54,397 nucleotides of DNA from Hyphomicrobiales bacterium (GTDB taxonomy: Bacteria > Pseudomonadota > Alphaproteobacteria > Rhizobiales > Methyloligellaceae): the NCBI GenBank assembly GCA_028280515.1, contig JANQLP010000189.1, forward strand, positions 1-54,397, given 5' to 3'. Position 1 is the stretch's first letter, and every line of letters starts with the position of its first letter. Made by a program: the position numbers and the translations under genes. This document shows positions 13,290-22,502 of this stretch, piece by piece. A model generated the notes under the pieces. It worked only from the letters and a program-made list of their open reading frames with translations. It ran no database searches and was not told the origin of the DNA.

Positions 13290-14741
13290 ATGAACGAAAC
13301 CGCCACCATATCCCCGTTCGTGACCTACCTGTTGGCTCTGCCGGAGATTCTGCTCGCCGTCGGCGCGATGGTTTTGCTGATGGTGGGCGCCTTTAGGGGC
13401 GAACGCGCAACCAACGCCATAAGCTGGTCGGCCATTGCCTTGTTGTTGGTGGCGGCGATGCTTGTCATGCTTCTGCCGGCGACTGGAAGAGTTTTGTTCG
13501 ACGGGGCCTTTATCGTCGATTCCTTCGCGCGATTTATGAAGGTGCTCACGCTGATCGGCTCCGCCGCAGCGATCCTGATGTCGTTTGATTATATGCGGCG
13601 CGCACGGCTCGAAAAGTTCGAGTATCCCATCCTGATCCTGCTGGCCACAGTCGGCATGATGATGATGATCTCGGCGAACGATCTGATCGCTCTCTATATG
13701 GGTCTCGAAGTGCAAAGCCTCGCGCTCTATGTGATCGCCGCGTTTCGAACGGACTCGGTGCGCTCGAGCGAGGCCGGCCTGAAGTACTTCGTCCTCGGCG
13801 CGCTGTCTTCGGGCATGCTGCTTTACGGCTGCTCGCTGATCTACGGCTTCACCGGAACCACCGGCTTCCCGGGCATCGCCGCGGCAGCGACGCTCGGCGA
13901 AACCAATCTGGGCCTCATCTTCGGCCTTGTGTTTTTCCTGGCCGGTCTGGCATTCAAGGTTTCCGCTGTCCCGTTCCACATGTGGACGCCTGACGTCTAT
14001 GAAGGCGCGCCGACGCCGGTGACGGCCTTTTTCGCAGCCGCCCCCAAGGTCGCCGCCATGGCATTGTTCCTGCGCGCCGTGCTCGCCGCGTTCCCGGAGA
14101 TTACGCCGCAATGGCAGCAGATCGTGGTGTTCCTTGCGATTGCCTCGATGCTCCTCGGCGCCTTTGCCGCGATCGGGCAGACAGACATCAAACGGCTGAT
14201 GGCCTACAGCTCGATCGGCCATATGGGGTACGCGCTCGTCGGGCTTGCCGCCGGCAACGCGGCCGGGGCGCAGGCGGTGATCGTTTATCTCGCGATTTAT
14301 CTCGTCATGAACCTTGGCGTCTTCGCCTGCATTCTGGCTATGCGCCGCAGCGACGGGATGGTCGAGGATATCGATCAGCTTGCGGGGTTGTCGCGAAACA
14401 GCCCGACAATGGCGTTCCTGTTGGCGATGCTGTTGTTTTCGCTCGCTGGCATTCCGCCGCTGGCCGGGTTCTTCGCCAAGTTCTACGTGTTCCTGGCGGC
14501 CATCAATGCCGGCCTGTACACGCTTGCGGTCATCGGCGTCCTCTCCAGCGTGGTCGGCGCCTACTATTACCTGCGGATCGTCAAGATCATGTATTTCGAC
14601 GAGCCTGCAGAGAAGTTCGAGGCCATGCCGGGACGTCTACAGGCGGTACTCGCGGTTTCAGGCGGGCTGGTGATCTTGTTCTTCGTCTATCCGTCACCGC
14701 TGGTTTCCGCCGCAAGCGCCGCGGCGAAATCCCTGTTCTGA
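13290..14741 (+). CDS. nuoN: NADH-quinone oxidoreductase subunit N
   Basis: Third antiporter-like proton-pumping subunit, next to NuoK. The 483-residue protein has about 14 helices; [15 protein letters not shown] (about residues 139-153) has the conserved Glu, and [25 protein letters not shown] (about 220-244) has the conserved Lys and the proton-channel loop. It begins nine bases after nuoM and ends the complex I genes; birA starts four bases later, so the transcript probably continues. Confidence 0.97.
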   Translation: MNETATISPFVTYLLALPEILLAVGAMVLLMVGAFRGERATNAISWSAIALLLVAAMLVMLLPATGRVLFDGAFIVDSFARFMKVLTLIGSAAAILMSFDYMRRARLEKFEYPILILLATVGMMMMISANDLIALYMGLEVQSLALYVIAAFRTDSVRSSEAGLKYFVLGALSSGMLLYGCSLIYGFTGTTGFPGIAAAATLGETNLGLIFGLVFFLAGLAFKVSAVPFHMWTPDVYEGAPTPVTAFFAAAPKVAAMALFLRAVLAAFPEITPQWQQIVVFLAIASMLLGAFAAIGQTDIKRLMAYSSIGHMGYALVGLAAGNAAGAQAVIVYLAIYLVMNLGVFACILAMRRSDGMVEDIDQLAGLSRNSPTMAFLLAMLLFSLAGIPPLAGFFAKFYVFLAAINAGLYTLAVIGVLSSVVGAYYYLRIVKIMYFDEPAEKFEAMPGRLQAVLAVSGGLVILFFVYPSPLVSAASAAAKSLF

Positions 14742-14745
14742 GCGC

Positions 14746-15504
14746 ATGGGAACCGACCACGTCGCGCTCCCGGAAAACTATCGCCTGCAGTTTCATCACG
14801 AACTCGATTCAACCAACGCCGAGGGTTTGCGCCTGATTGCGGCAGGCGAGCCGGAAAACCTGTGGATCTGGGCGCAGCGCCAGTCCGGCGGGCGCGGGCG
14901 ACACGGGCGGACCTGGCAATCGCTCGAAGGCAATCTGTTCGCCAGCCTGTTGCTGCGCCCGCAGTGCGACGCCCGCACGGCATCGCAACTGGGCTTCGTT
15001 GGAGCGGTGGCCGTCTTTGATGCCGTCGCCGTGCTGGCAGCGGATCATGAAGTGAATCTCAAGCTCAAATGGCCGAATGATCTGCTGCTGAACGGCAGAA
15101 AGACCGCCGGGCTGCTGCTGGAAAGCACCTCTGGCAGCAACGGCCGCTTGTCCGTCGTCATGGGCGTCGGGATTAATCTCGCCGCGCATCCGCAAGACGT
15201 TCCGTTCCCCGCAACGGACCTGGCGTGTCACGGCGCAGAGACAACTCCGCCCGAGGCTCTGCAGCAACTGGCGCGGACAACGGCGCAATGGCTGTCCGTC
15301 TGGAACGAGGGACGCGGTTTCGAGCTGATTCGGGCCGCCTGGGACGAGCGTTCCCTGCCGAAGGGGACGGCGCTTCAGGTTCGGCTCGCAGATGAACGAC
15401 TGAACGGCTCTTACCGGGGACTGGATGAGAACGGCGGGCTTATCCTGGCCCAGGCCGACGGCTCCGAAAGGCGCATAACAACTGGCGACGTTTTCCCGCT
15501 ATAA
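14746..15504 (+). CDS. birA: Biotin-[acetyl-CoA-carboxylase] ligase (BirA, single-domain type)
   Basis: Attaches biotin to biotin carboxyl carrier proteins through biotinyl-AMP. The 252-residue protein holds only the catalytic and C-terminal domains: GRGRHGRTW (about residues 47-55) is the biotinyl-AMP loop, KWPNDLLLNGRKTAGLLLES (about 108-127) carries the catalytic Lys, and a small SH3-like domain ends the protein. There is no N-terminal helix-turn-helix, so it is not expected to act as a repressor, unlike E. coli BirA. It begins four bases after nuoN, an arrangement conserved in the order. Confidence 0.93.
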   Translation: MGTDHVALPENYRLQFHHELDSTNAEGLRLIAAGEPENLWIWAQRQSGGRGRHGRTWQSLEGNLFASLLLRPQCDARTASQLGFVGAVAVFDAVAVLAADHEVNLKLKWPNDLLLNGRKTAGLLLESTSGSNGRLSVVMGVGINLAAHPQDVPFPATDLACHGAETTPPEALQQLARTTAQWLSVWNEGRGFELIRAAWDERSLPKGTALQVRLADERLNGSYRGLDENGGLILAQADGSERRITTGDVFPL

Positions 15505-15535
15505 CGACGGCTCAACAAGATTTCACGCATCCTAT

Positions 15536-17218
15536 ATGCCCAAAAAACAACCCAAATCTCGGTCCGAACTCGTTTTTCTTCCTCTCGGCGGGGTCGGCGA
15601 GATCGGCATGAACCTGTATCTCTACGGCGTTGGGCCGCCGCGCCGGCGCCGCTGGCTCATGGTGGACCTCGGCGTGACCTTTGGCGGCCCCATCGAACCC
15701 GGTGTCGATCTCATCCTGCCGGACATCCGGTTCATCGAGGAAGAGCGTGACAATCTCGCCGGCATCGTCCTGACCCATGCGCACGAGGACCATTTCGGTG
15801 CGGTCATGATGCTGTGGCCACGACTGCGTGCGCCGCTCTATGCGACACCTTTCACCGCCGCGCTGTTGCGCGCAAAACTGATCGAGGAGGGACGGGAAGG
15901 CGATATCCCCATCGAGGAGGTGCCCTGCCGGTCCAGGCTCGAGATTGGTCCATTCGGCGTCGAAATGGTCGATATGGCGCATTCCATACCCGAGACGAAC
16001 GCACTGCTTATTCAGACCGAGGCCGGCACGGTCTTTCACTCAAGCGACTGGAAGCTCGACGCAACGCCGGTGGTCGGCGCCGCGACCGACGAGTCCCGCA
16101 TCAGGGAGATCGGCAAACAAGGTATCGATGCGTTGATCTGCGACTCGACCAACGCCACGCATGAAGGTTTGTCGGCATCGGAAGGGGACGTCGCAAAGAC
16201 GCTCGCCGATATCGTGGATAATGCACCGCGCCGGGTGGCCATTACGACCTTCGCCTCAAATGTCGCTCGGCTGCGTTCGGCCATGGAGGCCGCAACATCG
16301 GCGGACCGGCATATCGTGATTGTCGGACGCGCCATGAAACGTGTCATTCAGGTCGCCGAGGAAACCGGCCACCTGCCGTCCGGCTATGATATCCTGACGG
16401 AGGACGACTACGGGCACCTGCCGCGCGAGAGCGTGCTCGCACTGTGCACGGGCAGCCAGGGGGAGGGGCGGGCAGCGCTTTCGCGGATCGCGGCCGACGC
16501 CCATCCGCGCGTCACGTTCGCGCGCGGCGATATGGTGCTGTTTTCCAGCCGGACCATCCCCGGTAACGAGAAGGCCGTCGGACGGGTTCAGAACAACCTG
16601 GTGGACCGCGAGATCGACGTCATCACCGATGCGGACGCCCTCATTCACGTCTCGGGACATCCGCGGCGGGGTGAACTCGAACAGCTCTACAAATGGACGA
16701 AGCCGAAGGCACTCGTGCCGATGCACGGTGAAGCACGCCATCTCGAAGCGCAGGTCGAGCTGGCGAAGTCGCACGGTATCGCGAACGTTGTATCGGGGCG
16801 CAACGGGTCGCTGATCCGGCTCTGCCCCGGCCCCGCCGAGGTGATCGACGACGCGCCGGCGGGGCGTCTGTACCTCGACGGCAAGGTACTTGTATACGCG
16901 GGAGAGGGGCCGGTCGAGGAACGCCGGCGCCTCAGCTTCGGCGGCGCGGTCGCAGTTTCCATCGTGCTGAACGCCAAGGGCGATCTGATGGCCGATCCGC
17001 AGGTGACCGCGACCGGCATACCGTTGGCCAACGGAGACGGTATTCTTTTTGAGGACCTGATGCTCAACGCGGCCCTTGGCGTGCTCGACGGGCTGCCGCG
17101 TCCGCGCCGGCGCGACAGCGCGCTTGTGGCGGAAGCCGTCCGCAGGGCCGTGCGCGGCGAAGTGAACGCGCATTGGGGCAAAAAGCCGCCCTGCAGTGTT
17201 ATGGTGACGGTGATATAG
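15536..17218 (+). CDS. rnj: Ribonuclease J
   Basis: Metallo-beta-lactamase / beta-CASP exo- and endoribonuclease that matures 16S and 23S rRNA and turns over mRNA in the cytoplasm. The 560-residue protein has the zinc motif HAHEDH (about residues 81-86), a downstream Asp/His site in SSDWKLD, and the beta-CASP region with GSQGEGRAALSRIA and HVSGHPRRGELEQLY. The start at 15536 lacks a strong Shine-Dalgarno sequence. RNase J is typical of Alphaproteobacteria alongside RNase E. The gap to birA is 31 bases. Confidence 0.93.
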   Translation: MPKKQPKSRSELVFLPLGGVGEIGMNLYLYGVGPPRRRRWLMVDLGVTFGGPIEPGVDLILPDIRFIEEERDNLAGIVLTHAHEDHFGAVMMLWPRLRAPLYATPFTAALLRAKLIEEGREGDIPIEEVPCRSRLEIGPFGVEMVDMAHSIPETNALLIQTEAGTVFHSSDWKLDATPVVGAATDESRIREIGKQGIDALICDSTNATHEGLSASEGDVAKTLADIVDNAPRRVAITTFASNVARLRSAMEAATSADRHIVIVGRAMKRVIQVAEETGHLPSGYDILTEDDYGHLPRESVLALCTGSQGEGRAALSRIAADAHPRVTFARGDMVLFSSRTIPGNEKAVGRVQNNLVDREIDVITDADALIHVSGHPRRGELEQLYKWTKPKALVPMHGEARHLEAQVELAKSHGIANVVSGRNGSLIRLCPGPAEVIDDAPAGRLYLDGKVLVYAGEGPVEERRRLSFGGAVAVSIVLNAKGDLMADPQVTATGIPLANGDGILFEDLMLNAALGVLDGLPRPRRRDSALVAEAVRRAVRGEVNAHWGKKPPCSVMVTVI

Positions 17219-17266
17219 ACGCCCGCGCGCTATAATACATCGCGTTGAAACCACGTCGGAGTTGTC

Positions 17267-17671
17267 ATGATCGGACGCCTCAATCATATCGCTATTGCCG
17301 TTCCCGACATCGACGCCGCGACCGCACTCTACCGCGACACGCTGGGTGCCCAGGTCTCGGATGCGGTGCCGCAACCCGATCACGGTGTGACGACCGTGTT
17401 CATCGAACTGCCCAACACAAAGGTGGAACTGCTTGAACCGCTTGGCGAAGGCTCGCCGATTGCGAAATTCCTGGAACGCAATCCGGCAGGCGGCATTCAT
17501 CACATCTGCTATGAGGTGGACGACATCACCCGCGCGCGCGACAGGTTGCAGCAGGAAGGCTTGCGCGTCCTGGGAGACGGTGAGCCGAAAATCGGTGCTC
17601 ATGGCAAACCGGTCCTTTTTCTGCATCCGAAGGACCTGACCGGCACGCTGGTCGAACTCGAAGAAGCTTAA
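17267..17671 (+). CDS. mce: Methylmalonyl-CoA epimerase
   Basis: Interconverts (R)- and (S)-methylmalonyl-CoA in propionyl-CoA degradation to succinyl-CoA. The 134-residue protein is a paired vicinal-oxygen-chelate fold: metal ligand His in LNHIAIAVPD (His7), Glu in VELLEPLGE, His in GGIHHICYEVDD (about residues 73-76) and Glu in TLVELEE near the end. Length is normal. It sits between rnj and the DUF1467 gene, the usual neighbours in related genomes; the reason for that linkage is unclear. Confidence 0.92.
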   Translation: MIGRLNHIAIAVPDIDAATALYRDTLGAQVSDAVPQPDHGVTTVFIELPNTKVELLEPLGEGSPIAKFLERNPAGGIHHICYEVDDITRARDRLQQEGLRVLGDGEPKIGAHGKPVLFLHPKDLTGTLVELEEA

Positions 17672-17690
17672 GAACCGAACAGGAGCTACA

Positions 17691-17972
17691 ATGAGTCTGA
17701 TATTCGCAGTGGCGATCTATTTCGTCACCTGGTGGATCGTCCTGTTCGCTATTCTGCCGTGGGGCGTGAAGACGCAGGAGGAGGCCGGAGAGGTCATCCC
17801 GGGCACGGCGGAAAGCGCACCCGTCACGCCGAACCTGCGCGCCAAACTGCTCGCGACAACCATTGCCGCAACGGTCATCTTTGCCCTGATCTACTGGCTT
17901 GTCGCGGGCAGCGGCATCACCCTGGATGACATCCCGTTCCTGCCGCGATTCGAGAGAGTGGGCCGCTCGTAA
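17691..17972 (+). CDS. DUF1467 family small membrane protein
   Basis: A 93-residue protein of unknown function with two hydrophobic helices (about residues 3-20 and 49-66). The pattern IYFVTWWIVLFAILPWGVKTQ at the start and the acidic linker EEAGEVIPGTAESAPV are characteristic of the DUF1467 family found downstream of mce in Alphaproteobacteria. AGGAGC lies seven bases before the ATG. It is the last gene of the nuo-to-mce run; no T-rich terminator on the + strand follows directly. Confidence 0.85.
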   Translation: MSLIFAVAIYFVTWWIVLFAILPWGVKTQEEAGEVIPGTAESAPVTPNLRAKLLATTIAATVIFALIYWLVAGSGITLDDIPFLPRFERVGRS

Positions 17973-18007
17973 GCGCACTTTTCCCGTTGGGGTGAGACTG
18001 CCGTTCA

Positions 18008-18041
18008 GCAAAAAAAGAAGCAAGGTCCGAAGACCTTGCTT
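18008..18041 (-). terminator. Strong intrinsic terminator facing left
   Basis: On the - strand, ten-base arms AAGCAAGGTC and GACCTTGCTT (18032-18041 and 18018-18027) close a UUCG tetraloop with a C-G closing pair. A C and then seven Ts follow (18010-18016). On the + strand the hairpin has no T-run after it, so it does not serve the nuo-mce operon. No protein gene on the - strand ends here, which implies a non-coding transcript coming from the right. Confidence 0.8.
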
Positions 18042-18190
18042 CGCAGTCAATTGGCTCCTGACTATGCAGCCTGTAAGTGCAAACACCCTGCTCAAACGCA
18101 AAACTGGCAAGAGGCACTTCAGATGAAGCCGCGCTCACATTCTCTTGCCGAAAATGGAGCGCTCGGAGCTGTCTTCCTCCCAAGACTTGG
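18009..18190 (-). ncRNA. Candidate small RNA in the DUF1467-proS gap
   Basis: Predicted from structure, not homology. Reading the - strand leftward there are: a hairpin GTCTT/AAGAC with loop GGGAGG (18187-18172); an eight-base stem GGCAAGAG/CTCTTGCC (18150-18143 with 18114-18107) enclosing a CTTC/GAAG hairpin; AAGTGC/GCACTT (about 18119 and 18080), which competes with it; AGTCA/TGACT (about 18064-18046); and the UUCG terminator. The 5' end is uncertain; I saw no convincing promoter. From memory, a Hyphomicrobiales sRNA family called alpha-r9, about 150 nt long, is encoded near proS in Sinorhizobium; this could be a relative, but I could not compare sequences. The only - strand open frame here (18195 to 17917) runs through the terminator and is not credible. 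Confidence 0.45.
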
Positions 18191-18439
18191 ACCAAATACT
18201 GCGCCTCTTAACAAGGCTGTGACATGTTCAGGTCCAGAACAGACGTATCTTTTTTTTTGGCACACTATCGAAACCCCGAGGCCTTGTCATTTTCTTTTTT
18301 AGTCCGTGTACGGATGATATGATATACCGGCCCCACGCTCCATACGATTATCTCTTATTTTCAATGTGTTACAGCGATTTCACTCACATGATTTCGAAAC
18401 TAAAATTTCGTTAAGTAAGGTCACTGAAAAATACGTCGT

Positions 18440-18467
18440 TTGAACCGTCTCATTAGGGGCGTATTAA
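18440..18467 (+). promoter_or_regulatory. Candidate sigma-70 promoter for the 18493 gene
   Basis: TTGAAC (18440-18445) and TATTAA (18462-18467) are 16 bases apart, four of six matches each. Transcription would begin near 18474, giving a short leader before the ATG at 18493. The surrounding 200 bases are much richer in A and T than the rest of the window. Confidence 0.4.
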
Positions 18468-18492
18468 GCCTCATTTGCTACTATTCCGTGCT

Positions 18493-18945
18493 ATGAAATA
18501 CGAAGCAAATTTCATCGATCAATTGCTGGTTTACATGCTGACAATTGCGTTCGCGCTGGCAATACTGCTGACGCCGCGGCCAGTGATGAGCGGAGCCTAT
18601 GTGTCCGGCGGTAACGGCTATCACGTGCCGCGCTGGTCGAACGAGCATCAGCTTCAGCAGGGACTGATCGCCCATCCCGATTGCGTCACCATCGCACCCG
18701 GAGCGGGTGCCAACTACATTCCCGGTCGCGACGCGTATGGCAATCCGGTCCCGCCCGCCGATACGGTGGACACCTTGATGAACCCGCTTCCCAATATAGG
18801 CTTCGATGTCAAGCTCGGGGAAAAGCACTTCGGCGACAAGACGGTGAAGCTGTATGCGGACGGTTACGGTTATGATCCCGTCAACAACCAGTTCACCCTC
18901 TACGGTCAACCGATGCAGCGGGATTGCCTCCCCTGGCCAAAGTAA
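18493..18945 (+). CDS. Hypothetical membrane-anchored or exported protein
   Basis: I do not recognise this family. The 150-residue product has an N-terminal hydrophobic helix (about residues 9-28) that could be a signal anchor or uncleaved signal peptide, followed by a polar part rich in Gly, Pro, Tyr and Asn. It contains two cysteines (in HPDCVTI and RDCLPW) that could form a disulfide outside the cytoplasm. ATG 18493 is preferred; an in-frame TTG at 18475 would add six residues. No clear Shine-Dalgarno sequence is present. Codon use in the main part resembles neighbouring genes, supporting a real gene. It stands alone between two intergenic gaps. Confidence 0.6.
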   Translation: MKYEANFIDQLLVYMLTIAFALAILLTPRPVMSGAYVSGGNGYHVPRWSNEHQLQQGLIAHPDCVTIAPGAGANYIPGRDAYGNPVPPADTVDTLMNPLPNIGFDVKLGEKHFGDKTVKLYADGYGYDPVNNQFTLYGQPMQRDCLPWPK

Positions 18946-19077
18946 GCTATTAGCGCCTCATCTGTAGCTGCTGATCCGGTCGCGGATTCGTCGCGAGAGA
19001 CCTTGGACACCTGAGGTTCTTTGTGCGGATTGGCGCAGTCACATCAGCGCCCCGGCCACGAAGCGAAAGCAGCGCCC

Positions 19078-20406
19078 ATGAGGCTCAGCCAGTATTTTCT
19101 GCCCATCCTGCGTGAGGACCCCAAGGAAGCAGAGATCGTCTCGCATCGATTGATGCTGCGCACGGGGATGATCCGGCAGTCGAGCGCCGGCATCTATTCA
19201 TGGCTGCCCACAGGATACCGCGTGTTGAGAAAGATCGAGCAGATCGTGCGGGAGGAGCAGAACCGCGCCGGCGCGCTCGAGATGCTGATGCCGACCATCC
19301 AGCCCGCAGACATCTGGCGCGAGAGCGGGCGCTACGAGGATTACGGCAAGGAGATGCTGCGCATCACCGACCGCCATGAACGCGACATGCTGTATGGCCC
19401 GACGAACGAGGAGCAGATCACCGAAATCTTCAGGGATTCGGTCAAGTCGTATCGCGACCTTCCGCGTATCCTCTACCATATCCAATGGAAGTTCCGGGAC
19501 GAGATCAGGCCCCGGTTCGGCGTCATGCGCGGGCGCGAGTTCCTGATGAAGGACTCCTATTCCTTCGACCTGTCACCCGAGGATGCGCGCGTGTCGTACA
19601 ACAAGATGTTCGTCGCGTATCTGCGGACGTTTGAGCGGATGGGCCTGAAATCGATCCCCATGGCGGCGGATACCGGACCCATCGGCGGCGATCTCAGCCA
19701 TGAGTTCATCGTCCTGGCCGATACCGGAGAAAGCCAGGTCTATTGCGACCGCGATCTCATCGAGGGCAGCGCGCCCGCCGAAGATATCGATTTCGATGCC
19801 GACCTGACACCGATCGTCAAATCGTGGACGAGCAAATACGCGGCGACGGACGAGAAGCACGACGCCGAACGCTTCGAGAAGGAAGTCCCGGAAGACAAAC
19901 GGGTTTCCGCACGCGGCATCGAAGTCGGCCACATTTTTTACTTCGGCACGAAATACACTGATCCCATGAATTGCCGTGTCCAGGGGCCGGACGGAAAGCT
20001 GGTGACAATCGAGTGCGGATCCTACGGCATCGGCGTGTCGCGTCTCGTCGGCGCCATCATCGAGGCAAGCCACGATGACGACGGGATCATCTGGCCCGAC
20101 CCCGTCGCGCCGTTTCACGTTGCGCTCATTAATTTGAAGGCAAATGATGCAGAAACGGACGCGGCATGCGACGATCTTTATGGCAAACTCGGCGCGGCGG
20201 GATTCGACGTGCTGTATGACGACACGGACGAACGCGCCGGCGGCAAATTCGCCACGATGGATTTGATCGGTCTTCCCTGGCAGGTCATTGTCGGCCCCCG
20301 CGGGCTCAAGCAGGGAGAGGTCGAGATCAAGCGGCGTGCCACGGGTGAGCGCGAAACATTGACACCGGAAGCCGCGCTCAATCGTATAATCGGCGGAGCG
20401 GCCTAG
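19078..20406 (+). CDS. proS: Prolyl-tRNA synthetase (short form without editing domain)
   Basis: Class II synthetase that charges tRNA-Pro. At 442 residues it lacks the roughly 180-residue cis-editing insertion of E. coli ProS (572 residues), as is normal in Alphaproteobacteria. Motif 2 features such as [27 protein letters not shown] (about 137-163) run straight on to the catalytic core. The motif 3 region is [14 protein letters not shown], followed by an anticodon-binding domain with [11 protein letters not shown]. The start is ATG 19078; the open frame reaches TTG 19021, but the protein family begins MRLSQYF. lolC follows after 25 bases. Confidence 0.95.
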   Translation: MRLSQYFLPILREDPKEAEIVSHRLMLRTGMIRQSSAGIYSWLPTGYRVLRKIEQIVREEQNRAGALEMLMPTIQPADIWRESGRYEDYGKEMLRITDRHERDMLYGPTNEEQITEIFRDSVKSYRDLPRILYHIQWKFRDEIRPRFGVMRGREFLMKDSYSFDLSPEDARVSYNKMFVAYLRTFERMGLKSIPMAADTGPIGGDLSHEFIVLADTGESQVYCDRDLIEGSAPAEDIDFDADLTPIVKSWTSKYAATDEKHDAERFEKEVPEDKRVSARGIEVGHIFYFGTKYTDPMNCRVQGPDGKLVTIECGSYGIGVSRLVGAIIEASHDDDGIIWPDPVAPFHVALINLKANDAETDAACDDLYGKLGAAGFDVLYDDTDERAGGKFATMDLIGLPWQVIVGPRGLKQGEVEIKRRATGERETLTPEAALNRIIGGAA

Positions 20407-20431
20407 GACCGGAAGCAGCCAGGACAGGGCG

Positions 20432-21700
20432 ATGAGCGACGTCACGCAGACACGGCCATTTGCGCCATATGAATGGATGCTTGCCGCGCGCTATCTGCGC
20501 GCCCGGCGCAAGGAGGGATTCATCTCCGTCATCGCCGGGTTTTCCTTCCTCGGCATCATGCTCGGCGTTGCCACGCTGATCATTGTCCTTTCGGTGATGA
20601 ACGGATTCCGCAACGAGCTTTTCGACAAGATCCTCGGGCTCAACGGACATGTGGTCATTCATTCCATGACCGGCCGGTTCACCGATTACGACGACGTCGC
20701 GCAACGGCTGCGCAATGTGGAAGGCGTCAAGCGTGTGATGCCGCTCATTGAAGGGCAGGCCATGGTCTCGACGACGTCGCTTGCCAACGGCGCGCTGATC
20801 CGTGGCATGTCGGAGAAGGGGCTGAAATCCCTCACCGCCATCTCCGAGAACATCCGCGCCGGGAGCCTCGACGAGTTTGACGACGGCACCGGCATCGCCA
20901 TGGGAACACGGCTCGCCAATCAGCTCCGCGTCAAGGTCGGTGACAAGATTTCACTGCTGGCGCCGCGTGGCGCAACGACTCCGTTCGGCACCGCGCCTCG
21001 GGTGAAGCGGTACAATGTGAGCGCTATTTTCGAGATGGGCATGTCCGAGTACGACAACTCGATCATCTTCATGCCCCTTGGCGAGGCGCAGCGATACTTC
21101 AACAAACCGAAGATGGTCTCGGTGCTTGAGGTCGTGGTCGACCATCCCGACAGGGTCGGCGAACTGCGGCCGTCCATCATCGAGGCGGGCGGTCCGACCA
21201 TCTATGTGACCGACTGGCGTCAGCGCAATGCCAGTTTCTTCAGCGCGTTGCAGGTCGAACGGAACGTTATGTTCCTGATCCTGACGCTGATCGTCCTGGT
21301 GGCCGCGCTCAACATCATTTCCGGGCTCATCATGCTGGTGAAGGACAAGGGCGCCGACATCGCCATCCTGAGGACTATGGGCGCGACACGCGGCACGATC
21401 ATGCGCGTGTTCTTCATCACCGGTGCAAGCATCGGCGTGGTGGGCACGCTCGCCGGACTGATCCTCGGGATCGTTGTGTGCCTGAACGCCGAATCAATCC
21501 GCCAGTTCATTTCCTACATCACCAGCACGGACCTGTTTTCACCGGAGCTTTACTACCTCTCGCAGCTGCCGGCGGAAATCGACACGGGCGAGGTGGTGAC
21601 GGTCGTGACAATGGCCCTTGTGCTTTCGGTGCTGGCGACGCTCTACCCGTCATGGCGGGCGAGCACGCTCGACCCCGTCGAAGCGCTCAGGTACGAGTAG
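20432..21700 (+). CDS. lolC: Lipoprotein-releasing ABC transporter permease (LolC/LolE family)
   Basis: Inner-membrane permease that extracts outer-membrane lipoproteins and hands them to LolA. The 422-residue protein has one N-terminal helix (about residues 29-52), a large periplasmic domain, and three C-terminal helices (about 277-300, 323-350 and 383-402). The FISVIAGFSFLGIMLGVATLI start and the C-terminal ATLYPSWRASTLDPVEALRYE are hallmarks of LolC/E and related FtsX-like permeases. Only one permease gene is present with lolD; it may form a homodimer (LolF-like) or have a partner elsewhere. Confidence 0.93.
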   Translation: MSDVTQTRPFAPYEWMLAARYLRARRKEGFISVIAGFSFLGIMLGVATLIIVLSVMNGFRNELFDKILGLNGHVVIHSMTGRFTDYDDVAQRLRNVEGVKRVMPLIEGQAMVSTTSLANGALIRGMSEKGLKSLTAISENIRAGSLDEFDDGTGIAMGTRLANQLRVKVGDKISLLAPRGATTPFGTAPRVKRYNVSAIFEMGMSEYDNSIIFMPLGEAQRYFNKPKMVSVLEVVVDHPDRVGELRPSIIEAGGPTIYVTDWRQRNASFFSALQVERNVMFLILTLIVLVAALNIISGLIMLVKDKGADIAILRTMGATRGTIMRVFFITGASIGVVGTLAGLILGIVVCLNAESIRQFISYITSTDLFSPELYYLSQLPAEIDTGEVVTVVTMALVLSVLATLYPSWRASTLDPVEALRYE

Positions 21701-21705
21701 AACCA

Positions 21706-22413
21706 GTGGACAGCGGGACGCGCATACCCATCCTCAGCCTTCGCGGCCTTTCGCTGACATACGGGCAGGGCGAGCGCCGCATCGAGATTCTCAAACAGGC
21801 GTCCGGCGACGTTTTTGGCGGCGAGGCGGTAGGCCTTCTCGGCCCGTCGGGCGCCGGCAAGTCTTCGCTTCTGCATATTCTCGGACTGCTGGATCAGCCG
21901 AACGAGGGGCAGATTCTGCTGGAAGGGGAGGACTGCGTTACCAAATCGGACACCGAGCGCACCTTGCTGCGCCGGGCCAAGCTCGGGTTCGTCTATCAGT
22001 TCCACCACCTTCTTCCGGAGTTCAATGCACTAGAAAACGTGGTACTGCCGCAACTGATCCTCGGCGTATCGAAACCCGACGCGGAGGCGCGGGCCCGCGA
22101 CATCCTGGAAGGACTGGGCCTCGGGGCCCGGCTCGATCACCGTCCGGCGCAGCTTTCGGGCGGTGAGCAGCAACGCGTTGCGATCGCGCGCGCCGTTGCC
22201 AACTCCCCGAAGGTGCTGCTGGCCGACGAGCCCACCGGCAATCTCGACCCGGATACGGCGGAGGTCGTGTTCGACCAGTTGATGACCCTCGTCCAGGATT
22301 CCGGGGTGACAGCCATCATCGCGACCCACAATCTCGACATCGCCCGGCGCATGACCCGTATCTGGAGGCTCGATCACGGCAAGATCGCCGAGACCTCACC
22401 TGTTGACATCTAG
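21706..22413 (+). CDS. lolD: Lipoprotein-releasing system ATP-binding protein LolD
   Basis: ATPase that powers LolC/E. The 235-residue protein has Walker A GPSGAGKSS (about residues 46-54), the Q-loop in FVYQFHHLLPEFNALENV, signature LSGGEQQRVAIARA (about 150-163) and Walker B VLLADEPTGNLD (about 170-181). The open frame extends upstream inside lolC to 21478, but the family-like start is GTG 21706, five bases after the lolC stop, so translation is probably coupled. The Shine-Dalgarno match is weak. Confidence 0.93.
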   Translation: MDSGTRIPILSLRGLSLTYGQGERRIEILKQASGDVFGGEAVGLLGPSGAGKSSLLHILGLLDQPNEGQILLEGEDCVTKSDTERTLLRRAKLGFVYQFHHLLPEFNALENVVLPQLILGVSKPDAEARARDILEGLGLGARLDHRPAQLSGGEQQRVAIARAVANSPKVLLADEPTGNLDPDTAEVVFDQLMTLVQDSGVTAIIATHNLDIARRMTRIWRLDHGKIAETSPVDI

Positions 22414-22502
22414 TTGACAGGTCACCCGGCCGTCTTGCACCGCCTTGCCTGCGTGCGCGAATCCGGCAATGTGTTTGGACACTGTCGAAGCGGGGAAACA
22501 AC

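Noticed and set aside
11733-14222. An open frame of 829 codons on the - strand across nuoM and nuoN
   Set aside because: The product is extremely rich in His, Arg, Glu and Gln, the typical reverse complement of membrane-protein codons. It spans two genuine genes and has no family signature.
17917-18195. A 92-codon open frame on the - strand in the DUF1467-proS gap
   Set aside because: It reads through the strong terminator at 18008-18041 and into the end of the DUF1467 gene, with no ribosome binding site.
18040-18260. 6S RNA, SRP RNA, RNase P RNA or tmRNA as identity of the structured gap
   Set aside because: I found none of their conserved sequences, such as the SRP tetraloop helix, the RNase P core or a tRNA-like end, and 6S RNA usually sits next to zapA.
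22403-22419. Two TTGACA copies at the end of lolD as -35 boxes for dnaE
   Set aside because: Neither has an acceptable -10 at 16-18 bases; one copy lies inside the lolD coding sequence.
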